NCBI RefSeq assembly: GCF_011759375.1
Contig: NZ_JAARML010000005.1
Coordinates: 558,001 to 622,000 of the forward strand
Length of the DNA stretch: 64,000 nt
Origin: Paraflavitalea devenefica
Lineage (GTDB): Bacteria > Bacteroidota > Bacteroidia > Chitinophagales > Chitinophagaceae
Direction: 5' to 3'
Each line of letters starts with the position of its first letter. Position 1 is the stretch's first letter. The translations under genes and the position numbers were made by a program. This document shows positions 43,227 through 52,392 of this stretch, one piece after another. Below the pieces are notes generated by a model. It searched no databases, was not told the origin of the DNA, and saw only the letters and a program-made list of their open reading frames with translations.

Positions 43227-45620
43227 TTACTCCGATCGCAAACTTTTCACGGGCTTCATCAAAGCCGCTTTCACACTTTGGTAACCAACTGTAGATAGCG
43301 CCACCGCCAGTATTATCCCAACGGCCGATACAAACACCCATGGTCCAATCGTAATATGGTATTCAAAATCCTGCAGCCAGGCATTCATCATCCACCAGGC
43401 GAATGGAGCCGCCAGCAGAAATGCGAAGAAGATAAGAACGATAAATTCCTTCCCAAATATCCAGAGAATCTCCGCTACACTACTGCCTAATACTTTGCGG
43501 ATACCGATCTCTTTTGTTTTTTGTGCTACCATAAAAGCAACCAGTCCGTACAGCCCCAGGCACCCGATAAAGATGGCAATAAAAGAAAATATACGGATGA
43601 GTTTGAGCATGGTAGCTTCCGTTTCATAGAATCCGGCGATCTGTTCATCCAGGAACTGATATTCATAGATCCTATCCGGGTGCATACTGCTCCAGGCCCT
43701 GTCGAGCTCAGCTAAAATGGCCGTAATATTTTCCAGGTTCACTTTTAGCGCATAGCTATAGTACCGACCGGCATCAGTAGTAAGCGCAAGTGCATTGATG
43801 TCTTCATGAAAGGAACGGTCATGAAAATCCCTGAGCACCCCCACTACGATAGCACTGTTATTTCCGCCGTTGAATTCTATCTTTCTTCCAATGGCGTCTT
43901 GTGGTGATTTAAGTCCGAGCTTACGAACCATGGCTTCGTTGATTAAAAACTCACGGGTCGTATCCGACGGAAAAACATTCCTGCCCGCCACCAGTTTCAG
44001 ATCAAACGTTGAGAGGTATTGAGCGTCGGCTGATTTCATATTTACCCTGAATGCTTCATATTCAGTACGTGTGTCAAAGCGAATGGAATTGAACCAATTG
44101 GATTCAGAAGCAGGCGCCCCTGAGCACAATGACACTTCCCCGACACCGGGTATATTGGCCAACTTGTTCCTTAAGGTGGTCATTTTAACAGCAGTGGAAT
44201 CAGAAACAACAGGCAGTATTACAACCGCCTCTTTATTAAAACCCAGATCGCTCTGTTTGGCGTATTGCATTTGCTGCGTGATCACGATCATACCCATGAT
44301 CAATATCAGTGAAATAGTGAATTGGGCAACGATCAGCGTCCGGCGAATTTTAAAGCCGCCGATATGTTGGATGGATAGTTTTCCCTTTAATGCCATGATT
44401 GGCCGGAATCCGGATAGCACAAGTCCGGGGTACGAACCTGCCAGAAAAGTGACCAGTGCGCCCAATACCGGAATAAACACCCATAACTGCCAATCGCCCA
44501 GCAAATTGATAGACATGCTGGTATGGAACCATTCATTTACCAATGGCAATAATGGGTAACTTAAACCAATAGCCACCATGGTTGCCGTGATGGTTATAAG
44601 GGCCGTTTCTGCAATAAATTGCCAGAAGAGAGACCAGCGCCTGCTACCCAGCACTTTTTTGATGCCTATTTCTTTCGAACGTCTTAAGGCCTGTGCAGTT
44701 GCCAGGTTGATGAAGTTAACACAAGCCGTTATAATGAGGAACAGCCCGATAAAAGACAGTATCCAGATATTCCTTTTTTCCATGGCGCCACCATAGCGGC
44801 CATCAAAATGCATTTCGGAAAGCGGCTGCAGTTTGTAGTGGTGAACATTTTTACTGGTGGGGCGGTATTTTTTTACATAAGCAGGCAATACCTTTTCCAC
44901 CTGTAGTGGTGATATGCCGGGACGCAGTCGCACAAAACATTGAATTTGGGTTGAAATACCACCCCAGGCGTTATCACTGGCAAACCAATTGTTGTAGGAA
45001 GTAAGCGTTGGCCACGATATGTATATTTCTGACCGCAGGTCTGTATTGACCGGCAGATCCTTCAGGACGCCGGTTATTTTGATATCCGTTGTATTTGAAA
45101 GCCTGAAGACCTTATTCAGCGGGTCTTCGTTACCAAAATATTTTCGTGCTATATTTTCGGTTATAACAGCCGTATTGGGCTCAGCAAGCGCCGTTTTAAT
45201 ATCGCCTCTCCCCAAAGGCAAGTTGAAGATGTCGAAGAATGGTGTTTCTGCAAAGGCCGGTCCTGTAGGTTCTTTGAATTTTTTGATGCTTTCTCCGGAC
45301 TGTATGCTGATCAGCTCATTCTCAAATGTTGCAATACGGGCCACCTGTTCGCCAAAACTGTAATCATCACGAAAAGCTTTGCCAAAAGAAGGAGGAACGC
45401 TTGCTGCATAGCTTACCTCGTCGCGGTGTTGTTCCGTTACAAACCGGTAAATGCGGCTGGAATCTTTATGAAAATTGTCAAAGCTAAGATGGTATTGGGC
45501 CAGCGAAAAGATCAGGATACCACAGGTAATGCTTAAGGCAAGCCCCATGACGTTTAAAAAGCTATACGTTTTGTTCCGGACTAGATTACGCCAGGCGATC
45601 CTGAAATAGGTTTTGATCAT
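43227..45620 (-). CDS. FtsX/MacB-type ABC transporter permease
   Basis: 797 residues with the N-terminal YFRIAWRNLVRNKTYSFLNVMGLAL helix typical of this Bacteroidota family, a MacB-like periplasmic domain (about 45-270), three membrane segments with FtsX domain (285-400), a second periplasmic domain (450-640) and a second FtsX domain with the KTKEIGIRKVLGSS loop near 690 and final segments to 790. These permeases work with a separate MacB/LolD-type ATPase in export or envelope stress; no ATPase is adjacent. Single gene. Confidence 0.9.
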   Translation of the reverse strand: MIKTYFRIAWRNLVRNKTYSFLNVMGLALSITCGILIFSLAQYHLSFDNFHKDSSRIYRFVTEQHRDEVSYAASVPPSFGKAFRDDYSFGEQVARIATFENELISIQSGESIKKFKEPTGPAFAETPFFDIFNLPLGRGDIKTALAEPNTAVITENIARKYFGNEDPLNKVFRLSNTTDIKITGVLKDLPVNTDLRSEIYISWPTLTSYNNWFASDNAWGGISTQIQCFVRLRPGISPLQVEKVLPAYVKKYRPTSKNVHHYKLQPLSEMHFDGRYGGAMEKRNIWILSFIGLFLIITACVNFINLATAQALRRSKEIGIKKVLGSRRWSLFWQFIAETALITITATMVAIGLSYPLLPLVNEWFHTSMSINLLGDWQLWVFIPVLGALVTFLAGSYPGLVLSGFRPIMALKGKLSIQHIGGFKIRRTLIVAQFTISLILIMGMIVITQQMQYAKQSDLGFNKEAVVILPVVSDSTAVKMTTLRNKLANIPGVGEVSLCSGAPASESNWFNSIRFDTRTEYEAFRVNMKSADAQYLSTFDLKLVAGRNVFPSDTTREFLINEAMVRKLGLKSPQDAIGRKIEFNGGNNSAIVVGVLRDFHDRSFHEDINALALTTDAGRYYSYALKVNLENITAILAELDRAWSSMHPDRIYEYQFLDEQIAGFYETEATMLKLIRIFSFIAIFIGCLGLYGLVAFMVAQKTKEIGIRKVLGSSVAEILWIFGKEFIVLIFFAFLLAAPFAWWMMNAWLQDFEYHITIGPWVFVSAVGIILAVALSTVGYQSVKAALMKPVKSLRSE

Positions 45621-45802
45621 GTTATGGGGATTAGTAATGAAATATGGTAGCTAAGAAAGTGCCAGTAAGTGAAATGTATGATTTACAACGGTTTTGAGCG
45701 ATATGACCTGTACTATTGTTCGCTTTCGTACAGGGTCCGTACGGTTTTGATACAGCCATTTTCACCGGCGAAGAAGAATAAATTTATACGGTAGAAAACC
45801 AT

Positions 45803-45841
45803 ATAGTATTATATTAGTTGCTTCAAATGATATAATACTAT
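45803..45841. promoter_or_regulatory. 12-bp perfect inverted repeat overlapping the start codon of the GDSL gene
   Basis: ATAGTATTATAT (45803-45814) and ATATAATACTAT (45830-45841) are exact reverse complements around a 15-base spacer; the right arm includes the A and T of ATG 45840. It could be an operator at a near-leaderless promoter or an RNA hairpin that hides the start codon. Confidence 0.6.
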
Positions 45842-46436
45842 GATATGGTACGAGGATGAGGTGAAGCGTGTAGAGCAGGAGAAAAGCAAGCTGGCATACG
45901 AACCGAAGACGATCTTTTATGGCAGTTCTTCCATCCGGTTATGGAATGATCTATATGAAGACTTTAAGGACTTTTATCCCATTAATCTTGGCTTTGGCGG
46001 CTCTACACTGGCGGCCTGTGTATGGTTTTTTGAACGGATATTGACAGGCTATCAACCGGAACGGATCGTGTTTTATGCCGGCGATAATGACCTGGGTGAT
46101 GGCAGGAACCCGGAAGAGATATTTATTTTTTTTCAGCAACTGGCTGTACAGGTAAATAACAGGTTTCCCACTACTTCCTTTTATTTCATTTCTGTGAAAC
46201 CGAGCCCCGCCCGCTGGCATATGATTGACAAAATACGCTATACCAATGCCCTGGTAAAAGGCGTCATTGACAAGCAGGGAGCGCCTTTTCATTATGTAAG
46301 CATTGTAGAAGGTATGCTGGGCAAGGCGGGTTTGCCGGTGAAAGACCTGTTCCTGGAGGACGGGCTGCACCTGAGTGATAAAGGCTATGTTGTGTGGAAG
46401 GAGCTATTGCTGGAATACCTGGCACAAAATCCTTAA
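45840..46436 (+). CDS. SGNH/GDSL-type hydrolase
   Basis: 198 residues, no signal peptide. Block I is GSSSIRLW (nucleophile Ser near 29), block II GFGGS, block III GDNDLGDG and block V DGLHLSDKGY with the Asp-His pair. This order defines SGNH hydrolases, which remove acyl or acetyl groups from lipids or sugars; the substrate is unknown. Start ATG lies in a perfect inverted repeat. It is 56 bases before the esterase gene, and the two may be co-transcribed. Confidence 0.85.
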   Translation: MIWYEDEVKRVEQEKSKLAYEPKTIFYGSSSIRLWNDLYEDFKDFYPINLGFGGSTLAACVWFFERILTGYQPERIVFYAGDNDLGDGRNPEEIFIFFQQLAVQVNNRFPTTSFYFISVKPSPARWHMIDKIRYTNALVKGVIDKQGAPFHYVSIVEGMLGKAGLPVKDLFLEDGLHLSDKGYVVWKELLLEYLAQNP

Positions 46437-46492
46437 GGATTGCATAATATATTATTCCGGATATTAAGCTTATATTATGTCACTTTTAATCC

Positions 46493-47221
46493 ATGAACAG
46501 GGAATATCGGAAATGGTTTAGTCCGGCGCTGCAAAGAGATATGGAGTTGCTTGTATTTGGACATGCAGGCATGCCCGTGCTCTTCTTCCCTACCCGTACC
46601 GCCCGGTTCTATGATTATGAGAACTGGCGTATTATTGAAGCCATACGGCATAAGATTGAAGCAGGTTTTATACAGGTGTTTTGCGTAGACAGTGTTGATA
46701 CGGAAAGTTTTTATGCTTCCATTCCCCCGGCTGATAAGATAAAGCGGCATCTTCAATATGAGCAGTATATTTTACTGGAAGTACTTCCCTTCATCAGACG
46801 CGCCAATCCTCATCACAATGGCATTGCTACGGCGGGCTGCAGTCTGGGCGGCTACCACGCCCTGAATATCGCTTTGCGGCATCCCTCCCATTTCAGCAAG
46901 GTAACAGGCATGAGCGCCCGTTATGACCTCTCTCTATCCGCCCATAATTTCCCCGACCTGCTGAACGGTTATTTTGATGAGAATATCTATTACAACATGC
47001 CCAGCATGTATATGCCCAATTTGACCGACCCTGCCCTGCTGCTGCAGATCAGGAAGCTCACAATTGAACTGGTCGTGGGCAAGGAAGATCCTTTTTATGA
47101 GAATAATCTCCATTTAAGTCAGACACTCACCACGAAAAACATCCCCCACCGCCTGTATGTATGGGAGGAAGAAGCCCACCGGCCACGGTATTGGAGGAGG
47201 ATGGTGCAGTGGTATTTGTAG
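46493..47221 (+). CDS. Alpha/beta-hydrolase esterase (esterase D-like)
   Basis: 242 residues with the nucleophile elbow GCSLGG (Ser117), an N-terminal strand pair (MELLVFGHAGMPVLFFPT), LLEVLPFIRR before the elbow, the acid region LVVGKEDPFYENN and a terminal His in WEEEAHRPRYW. It resembles the putative-esterase family (PF00756) often found in Bacteroidota. Cytoplasmic; substrate unknown. Follows the GDSL hydrolase, which suggests two deacylating enzymes made together. Confidence 0.82.
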   Translation: MNREYRKWFSPALQRDMELLVFGHAGMPVLFFPTRTARFYDYENWRIIEAIRHKIEAGFIQVFCVDSVDTESFYASIPPADKIKRHLQYEQYILLEVLPFIRRANPHHNGIATAGCSLGGYHALNIALRHPSHFSKVTGMSARYDLSLSAHNFPDLLNGYFDENIYYNMPSMYMPNLTDPALLLQIRKLTIELVVGKEDPFYENNLHLSQTLTTKNIPHRLYVWEEEAHRPRYWRRMVQWYL

Positions 47222-47470
47222 CCCATGTGCGTACAGGCTATGATGATCTTTTTACCATTCAATTCAAATGAATGTCAGGGCACAATATTACTTGTTATGC
47301 GCTTAATAAAATCGTATTTTTATACCAGTCATGCACAACGAATGAAACAGGTTTGCAAATACAATTATTTCCATCTCCTGCGTCCGGACATCCTGGAGTC
47401 ATGCTCCTTTTCCGGTAGCATCCCTGTTGCATTTTTGGCCGACACATCCACCACTCCCCGGAATGCTGCA

Positions 47471-47525
47471 GCTACTATTACGCTACTGTTCAACTACTAT
47501 TCAGCTACTGTTGAGCTACTGTTTA
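47471..47525 (+). repeat. Array of five 11-bp tandem repeats (GCTACTRTTNA)
   Basis: Units at 47471, 47482, 47493, 47504 and 47515 read GCTACTATTAC, GCTACTGTTCA, ACTACTATTCA, GCTACTGTTGA and GCTACTGTTTA. Period is exactly 11 with no gaps. The array lies 382 bases before ATG 47908, the paralogue of the gene at 3918, which also has a five-unit 11-bp array with a different sequence. Confidence 0.8.
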
Positions 47526-47535
47526 CCTGTCTTTA

Positions 47536-47563
47536 CCGGGGGCTTACCCGCTTGTTGCCCCGG
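47536..47563. repeat. GC-rich inverted repeat after the 11-bp array
   Basis: CCGGGGGC (47536-47543) and GCCCCGG (47557-47563) pair with one bulged G around a 13-base loop, 10 bases after the last repeat unit. Confidence 0.45.
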
Positions 47564-47762
47564 ACCAACTATGGGATTCCTATTCCCGCTCCTTCTCTTT
47601 CCTTACCATTATTGTAGTCTTTTAGGGGTGTACTGGGCTGCATAAGCTCCCGGAATGGCCTGGGAATGCTCATGGCATGGTACTCCAGCGCCTATAGGAG
47701 CGTTTAAGTGCCGATATGAGTGCTGAGCATATTTAATTAGATATTCTTCAATACGCAGTCAT

Positions 47763-47815
47763 ATCAAGGTAAATAGTGTCAAAAGCCATTCCCCATCAAG
47801 GTAGACAGGGTTCAA
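47763..47815. promoter_or_regulatory. Direct repeat of about 20 bp upstream of the gene at 47908
   Basis: ATCAAGGTAAATAGTGTCAA (47763-47782) recurs as ATCAAGGTAGACAGGGTTCA (47795-47814), starts 32 bases apart (three helical turns), 93 bases before the ATG. Possible tandem operator. Confidence 0.45.
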
Positions 47816-47907
47816 TATGATATGGAAGCACCTTCAATGTTTTCGAAACCTTTTGTCACGTGGTATCCTGCTGGTTAGATATTGTAAATTTGAGTAAATC
47901 ATTTTTT

Positions 47908-48669
47908 ATGGCAACGCAAGCAGGTCCCCTGCCCTTCACAGGGTCAATAGGCAATGTTACCGGGTATAAAAAAAACGGTAAACACTTTATAAAAGAGAAA
48001 AGTGTGATCACCCGTGACAGGGTGCTTCACAGTGCCGGTTTTGCACGCACCCGTGAGAATGCCAAAGAATGGCGCCGGGCCGTGCGGGCAGGTATGCTGG
48101 TACGCCATAGCTTCAGGCGCCTGCTGAAAGGCCTGCAACTGGCAGATAATGAACTGTCGGGCAGGCTTCATGGGTGGATGAATAAGATCGTGAAGTCGGA
48201 CCTGGTGAGTGACCGCGGGGAAAGGACCGTATCCAAAGGGCAACTGGAACTGCTGGAAGATTTTGCCTTCCGGTCGGCCACCACTTTTAGCAGTGTTTTC
48301 TTTGCCGGCCCGGTGAGCTCTATTGATACAGTGACAGGCACCTTGAAGCTGGAGATCCGTCCTTTTGATCCCACCCGGCGGATAAATGCACCTGAAGGAG
48401 CTACTCATTTCAAAATAGTTGCAGCCGGCGCTGCCATTGATTTTGAAAAAGAACGTTGCCAGCATAATTATCAGGAAACGGGTTATTTATCATTGGCGGC
48501 AATGGTACAGGAGCCTATATGCCTGGAACAAACGATCACTCCCCTGCCGGGGCAATCCTTACTGCTGGCTATAGGGGTGGTATTCTATACACAACACGGG
48601 GATGGACGTTTTGATCGGGTGGATGGTGGGGTAATGCGGATATTGCAGGTGTTTAGTGTGTTGAAGTGA
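47908..48669 (+). CDS. Uncharacterised Bacteroidota protein, 253 aa, paralogue of the gene at 3918
   Basis: Not recognised by function. N-terminal motif GSIGNVTGYKKNGK, basic IKEKSVITRDRV, FARTRENAKEW and an Arg/Ala-rich helix match the protein at 3918 in order and spacing; the C-terminus (LLLAIGVVFYTQHGDG) is also alike. GERTVSKGQLELLEDFAF in the middle is a segment I recall from other members in Flavobacteria and Chitinophagaceae. No signal peptide or membrane segment. ATG 47908 is chosen because it begins just before the conserved motif; an upstream in-frame ATG at 47860 adds 16 residues of no character. Confidence 0.8.
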   Translation: MATQAGPLPFTGSIGNVTGYKKNGKHFIKEKSVITRDRVLHSAGFARTRENAKEWRRAVRAGMLVRHSFRRLLKGLQLADNELSGRLHGWMNKIVKSDLVSDRGERTVSKGQLELLEDFAFRSATTFSSVFFAGPVSSIDTVTGTLKLEIRPFDPTRRINAPEGATHFKIVAAGAAIDFEKERCQHNYQETGYLSLAAMVQEPICLEQTITPLPGQSLLLAIGVVFYTQHGDGRFDRVDGGVMRILQVFSVLK

Positions 48670-48676
48670 ACTTTTG

Positions 48677-48725
48677 CCGCAGCGTCCTCGCCACCCTCAA
48701 GGCCAGGCCAGGAGAGACACTGCGG
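48677..48725. repeat. Degenerate palindromic element related to that at 15166
   Basis: CCGCAG (48677-48682) pairs with CTGCGG (48720-48725), and inside them GTC with GAC, with mismatches between. Arms and overall length (49 versus 50 bases) match the perfect element at 15168-15217. It lies downstream of both the unknown gene at 47908 and preA (convergent). Confidence 0.5.
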
Positions 48726-48746
48726 AGAAAATAGTAATGATGTAGC

Positions 48747-50015
48747 TTAATGATCATTCAACGGCAGCCCTCTTCGCTGGAACTCTTTCCAGTTCAGGTA
48801 TTCTTCTCCCTTGCGTTGTTCTACCATAGTAATGCAATCCTCTACAGGGCATACCAGTTTGCACAGGTTGCACCCCACGCATTCTTCTTCTTTAATGGAA
48901 TAGGTGTTGTACGGCTTGCCGTATTGCAGGTTGATAGACTGGTGCGAACCATCTTCACAGGCTATGTAACACAGACCGCAATGGATGCATTTATCCTGGT
49001 TGATGTTGGCCACAATATGGAAATTGATGTCCAGGTCTTCCCAATGTGTTAATGTGGGAACGGATTTCCCGATAAAGTCCTCAATTTTCTTAAACCCTTT
49101 TTCATCCATCCAGTTGTTCAACCCTTCACACATGTCCTCTACGATCCTGAAGCCGTGTTTCATCACAGCAGTACATACCTGTAAAGTAGTGGCCCCCAGC
49201 AACATGAATTCTGCCGCATCTTTCCAGGTGCTGATACCACCGATACCGGATACGGGCACTTTGGAAGTAACAGGATCCTGACTGATGGTTGTGAGCATCT
49301 TCAAGGCGATCGGCTTTACGGCAGGCCCGCAATAACCACCGAAGGTGGATTTACCCCCTACATTGGGATTGGGAACGAAGGTGTCCAGGTCGATGCCTGT
49401 AACGGATTGAATGGTATTGATGAGCGACAACGCATCGGTGCCTGCTTCTACAGCAGCCTTCCCTGTGGGCACCACGGAGTGTACATTGGGCGTTAGCTTG
49501 GTAATAACAGGGATGGTGGCCTTTTCCATCACCCACTCCACTACCATTCTGGCTATTTCAGGGTCCTGGCCAACGGCAGCGCCCATGCCTCTTTCCGTCA
49601 TGCCATGTGGACAACCAAAGTTCAGCTCCAGTCCATGGGCACCGGTATCTTCTACTTGTTTGATCAGTTCATGCCAGCTTTGCCGGTCATTGTCGGCCAT
49701 CAGGGAAACGATCATGGCCCTGTCGGGAAAGAGCCTGATACACTCTTTTATTTCCTGGAGGTTGAGGTCCAGCGGCCTGTCGGAGATCAACTCAATATTG
49801 TTGAACCCCATTACGCGGCTGCCGTTGTAACTGACAGCGGAATAACGGGAGGAAACATTCTTTACCTGGCTGCCCAATGTTTTCCAGACCACGCCACCCC
49901 AGCCTGCTTCAAAGGCACGCAGTACGTTTATTTTTTTATCCGTGGGCGGTGCACTCGCCAACCAAAATGGGTTAGGAGATTTGATGCCGAGGAAGTTTGC
50001 TGATATGTCGGCCAT
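48747..50015 (-). CDS. preA: NAD-dependent dihydropyrimidine dehydrogenase, subunit PreA
   Basis: 422 residues: FMN-binding dihydroorotate-dehydrogenase-like TIM barrel (about 1-320; NPFWLASAPPTDKK at the start, ELNFGCPHGM in the middle, VSGIGGISTWKDA for phosphate binding) and a C-terminal ferredoxin domain with two 4Fe-4S motifs, CIHCGLCYIAC and CVGCNLCKLVC. With PreT it reduces uracil or thymine to the dihydro form using NADH. Last gene of the catabolic cluster; a repeat of the GTTTCGGG family separates it from preT by 66 bases. Confidence 0.95.
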   Translation of the reverse strand: MADISANFLGIKSPNPFWLASAPPTDKKINVLRAFEAGWGGVVWKTLGSQVKNVSSRYSAVSYNGSRVMGFNNIELISDRPLDLNLQEIKECIRLFPDRAMIVSLMADNDRQSWHELIKQVEDTGAHGLELNFGCPHGMTERGMGAAVGQDPEIARMVVEWVMEKATIPVITKLTPNVHSVVPTGKAAVEAGTDALSLINTIQSVTGIDLDTFVPNPNVGGKSTFGGYCGPAVKPIALKMLTTISQDPVTSKVPVSGIGGISTWKDAAEFMLLGATTLQVCTAVMKHGFRIVEDMCEGLNNWMDEKGFKKIEDFIGKSVPTLTHWEDLDINFHIVANINQDKCIHCGLCYIACEDGSHQSINLQYGKPYNTYSIKEEECVGCNLCKLVCPVEDCITMVEQRKGEEYLNWKEFQRRGLPLNDH

Positions 50016-50022
50016 AAAAAGA

Positions 50023-50075
50023 GTTTGTAGTTTCGAGTTTGTAGTTTCGGGTTGCTCCGCACTTTGAAATTTGTT
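50023..50075. repeat. Dispersed GTTTCGGG-type repeat, copy D
   Basis: GTTTGTAGTTTCGAGTTTGT is followed by AGTTTCGGGTTGCTCCGCAC and TTTGAAATTTG; the second half matches copy B at 24816-24847 in all but a few positions. It fills the preT-preA spacer. Confidence 0.65.
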
Positions 50076-50081
50076 GATTAT

Positions 50082-51422
50082 TTATTGCTCCAGGTATTTC
50101 AAAATTGCCTTTGCGCCGTCTTTGCCTGCCTGTACGGCGTCTACTACTTCTTTGCCACCGTTTACGCAATCGCCGCCGGCAAATACGCCCGGAATGCTGG
50201 TAGAACAGTTGTTGTCTATTGATATCCTTCCCTTATTATGCTGTAGCTGGTTGGTGCTTACCAATTCCTCAAAAGGTACCTGTCCTGCTGCCTTGATCAC
50301 CATATCCACTTCGAGTGTAATGGTTTCGCCGGTGGGTACAGGAGAACGACGACCACTGACATCGGGTTCTCCCAACTTCATTACGTTACAAATAAGCTGG
50401 GATACATGACCATCGGTACCGGTCAGTGCTGCAGGCGCTGCCAGCCAGATCAGCTTACAACCATCCAGCCGGGCGATATCCAGTTCAACATTCGTACAGG
50501 GCTTTTCTGCTTCTGTTCGCCTGTACACGATGGTTACTTCTTTGGCGCCAAGACGTTTGGCCTGTGTGGCGGCATCAATGGCTGTCATACCCAGTCCGAT
50601 CACTGCTACTTTATCACCCACCGGAACAGTTGCATAGTTGTTGGTGCGGATAGCGTAAATAAAACCGATGGCATCTACTACGCCCTGCAGGTCTTCACCC
50701 GGTATATCCAGTTGCCGGGCCAGTCCTACCCCAAAGCCGAGGTAAACGGCGTCATAGTTTTTCTTCAACTCATCCAGCGTAATATGCTTTCCCAGTTCCT
50801 GGTTGTATTTGATATCAATACCCCCCAGCGAGGTAATGTAGTTCACTTCTTCTTCGCAGAACTGTGGCGTTACTTTATACGCAGCAATACCATAGGTCAT
50901 TAAGCCACCGCCTTTACTTTCTTTTTCATAAATGGTCACCTCAATCCCTTCCCGGCTTAATACATGGGCGCAACTCAACCCGGCAGGACCTGCCCCTACG
51001 ACAGCCACTTTCTTACCGGTGGCAGGTTTGCGTGTAAACAAGGGCCATTTTGCTGCCATGGCTTTTTCGGTAGCATACCGTTGCAGTTTGGCAATGGGTA
51101 TGGCTTCTTCTCCCATGAGGTTGTATACGCAGGCGCCTTCGCATAGTTTTTCTACGGGGCAAACCCTGGAACAACCGGCCCCCATGATGTTGGAAGAAAG
51201 AATGGTATGCGCCGAACCTTTTATATTTTCTGTAGCAATCTGTTTGATGAATTTAGGTACATCTATACTGGTAGGACAACTTTTCATGCAGGGCGCATCA
51301 TAACAAAACAAACAGCGGTTGGCATCTACCAGCGCAGCACTGTGCGTTTCAAACGGCGGGTGGATGTCGCTGAAATGCTGATCGTATTCTCCGAGAGTTA
51401 ATTTATTACTAGTGATGGGCAC
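50082..51422 (-). CDS. preT: NAD(P)-dependent oxidoreductase PreT (dihydropyrimidine dehydrogenase subunit)
   Basis: 446 residues: N-terminal Cys-rich domain (about 30-110; CLFCYDAPCMKSCP, then CSRVCP and CEGAC) followed by FAD (VVGAGPAGLSCAHVLSREG) and NAD (VIGLGMTAIDAA) binding folds and a final GVFAGGDCVNGG motif. It passes electrons from NADH to PreA. The start is GTG at 51422: a stop codon lies two codons upstream and no ATG occurs before the Cys motif. Confidence 0.93.
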   Translation of the reverse strand: MPITSNKLTLGEYDQHFSDIHPPFETHSAALVDANRCLFCYDAPCMKSCPTSIDVPKFIKQIATENIKGSAHTILSSNIMGAGCSRVCPVEKLCEGACVYNLMGEEAIPIAKLQRYATEKAMAAKWPLFTRKPATGKKVAVVGAGPAGLSCAHVLSREGIEVTIYEKESKGGGLMTYGIAAYKVTPQFCEEEVNYITSLGGIDIKYNQELGKHITLDELKKNYDAVYLGFGVGLARQLDIPGEDLQGVVDAIGFIYAIRTNNYATVPVGDKVAVIGLGMTAIDAATQAKRLGAKEVTIVYRRTEAEKPCTNVELDIARLDGCKLIWLAAPAALTGTDGHVSQLICNVMKLGEPDVSGRRSPVPTGETITLEVDMVIKAAGQVPFEELVSTNQLQHNKGRISIDNNCSTSIPGVFAGGDCVNGGKEVVDAVQAGKDGAKAILKYLEQ

Positions 51423-51491
51423 AGTTCAATGAATTATTAATTAATAATTATTAATTATTCGCTGCAGGTCTTTGGTTACAGTAATCAATGC

Positions 51492-52358
51492 TTACAATTC
51501 AGTGATCTTTCCATAGGTTTCAGGTCTTCGGTCGCGGAAGAACTGCCATACGCTTCTTACTTTTTCAATTTCATCCAGGTCAAGATCGGCTATCAGCAGT
51601 TCATCATTGTCTTCCGATGCTAGTGCCACTATTTGTCCGCGCGGGTCAACGAAATAAGAGCTGCCATAGAATCTGCCCAGGTTCCAGGGCTTTTCTTCGC
51701 CTACCCGGTTAATGCATCCCATGAAGTAACCATTGGCTGCCGCATGCGCCGGCTGTTCCAGCTTCCACAAGTACTGTGACAAGCCCGCTACGGTGGCCGA
51801 GGGATTGTACACGATCTCGGCGCCATTCAGTCCCAGACAACGGGCGCCATCGGGGAAATGCCGGTCATAACAGATGTACACACCGATCTTTGCATACTTT
51901 GTCTGGAACACCGGGTAACCTAAATTTCCAGGCTTAAAGAAGAATTTCTCCCAAAAGCCGGAAGTATGCGGAATATGGTTTTTGCGGTATTTGCCGAGGT
52001 AAGTACCATCCGCATCAATCACAGCCGCCGTATTGTATAAAACGCCCGCCTGTTCCTTTTCATAAATGGGTACAATGATGACCATACTGTATTTCTTCGC
52101 GTACTCCGCTATGCGTTCGGTAGTAGGCCCAGGTATCACTTCTGCAGAAGCATACCAGGCGCTGTTTTGCCCCGGGCAGAAATAAGGTGTATTAAAGATC
52201 TCCTGCAAACACAATATCTGTACGCCCTTTTTGCCTGCGGCTTCAATAAACGGCAGATGCTTCACGAACATCGCTTCTTTGATTTCTTCAATAGTACCCT
52301 CCCCTTCTGTTTTTGGCAAGCTCATCTGGATCAGTCCTGACTTAATGATTCGTGGCAT
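51492..52358 (-). CDS. Beta-ureidopropionase-like nitrilase superfamily hydrolase
   Basis: 288 residues with the nitrilase triad E53 (LQEIF), K126 (GKYRKNH) and C163 (YICYDRHFP). RHFPDGAR and KYRKNHIPH are close to eukaryotic/bacterial beta-ureidopropionase, and its place between dihydropyrimidinase and preT agrees: it would split N-carbamoyl-beta-alanine into beta-alanine, CO2 and ammonia. N-carbamoylputrescine amidase is the nearest alternative but context disfavours it. The 69-bp spacer to preT is an AT-only-rich stretch of repeated AATTATTAATT words. Confidence 0.9.
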   Translation of the reverse strand: MPRIIKSGLIQMSLPKTEGEGTIEEIKEAMFVKHLPFIEAAGKKGVQILCLQEIFNTPYFCPGQNSAWYASAEVIPGPTTERIAEYAKKYSMVIIVPIYEKEQAGVLYNTAAVIDADGTYLGKYRKNHIPHTSGFWEKFFFKPGNLGYPVFQTKYAKIGVYICYDRHFPDGARCLGLNGAEIVYNPSATVAGLSQYLWKLEQPAHAAANGYFMGCINRVGEEKPWNLGRFYGSSYFVDPRGQIVALASEDNDELLIADLDLDEIEKVRSVWQFFRDRRPETYGKITEL

Positions 52359-52392
52359 GGTGTTAAGCGTTTAATTGGTTTAAGTTGATGAG

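Larger units (their letters stand above)
47222..47907. other. 686-bp intergenic region with 11-bp array, hairpin and direct repeats
   Basis: No convincing gene; an open frame of 130 codons crosses the tandem array and has no protein character. It holds the five-unit 11-bp array (47471-47525), a GC-rich inverted repeat (47536-47563) and a long direct repeat (47763-47815), all upstream of the unknown gene at 47908. Confidence 0.6.

Noticed and set aside
47225..47617. 130-codon open frame upstream of the paralogue gene
   Set aside because: It crosses the tandem array and hairpin, starts with a GTG/ATG of no context, and its residues follow the repeats.
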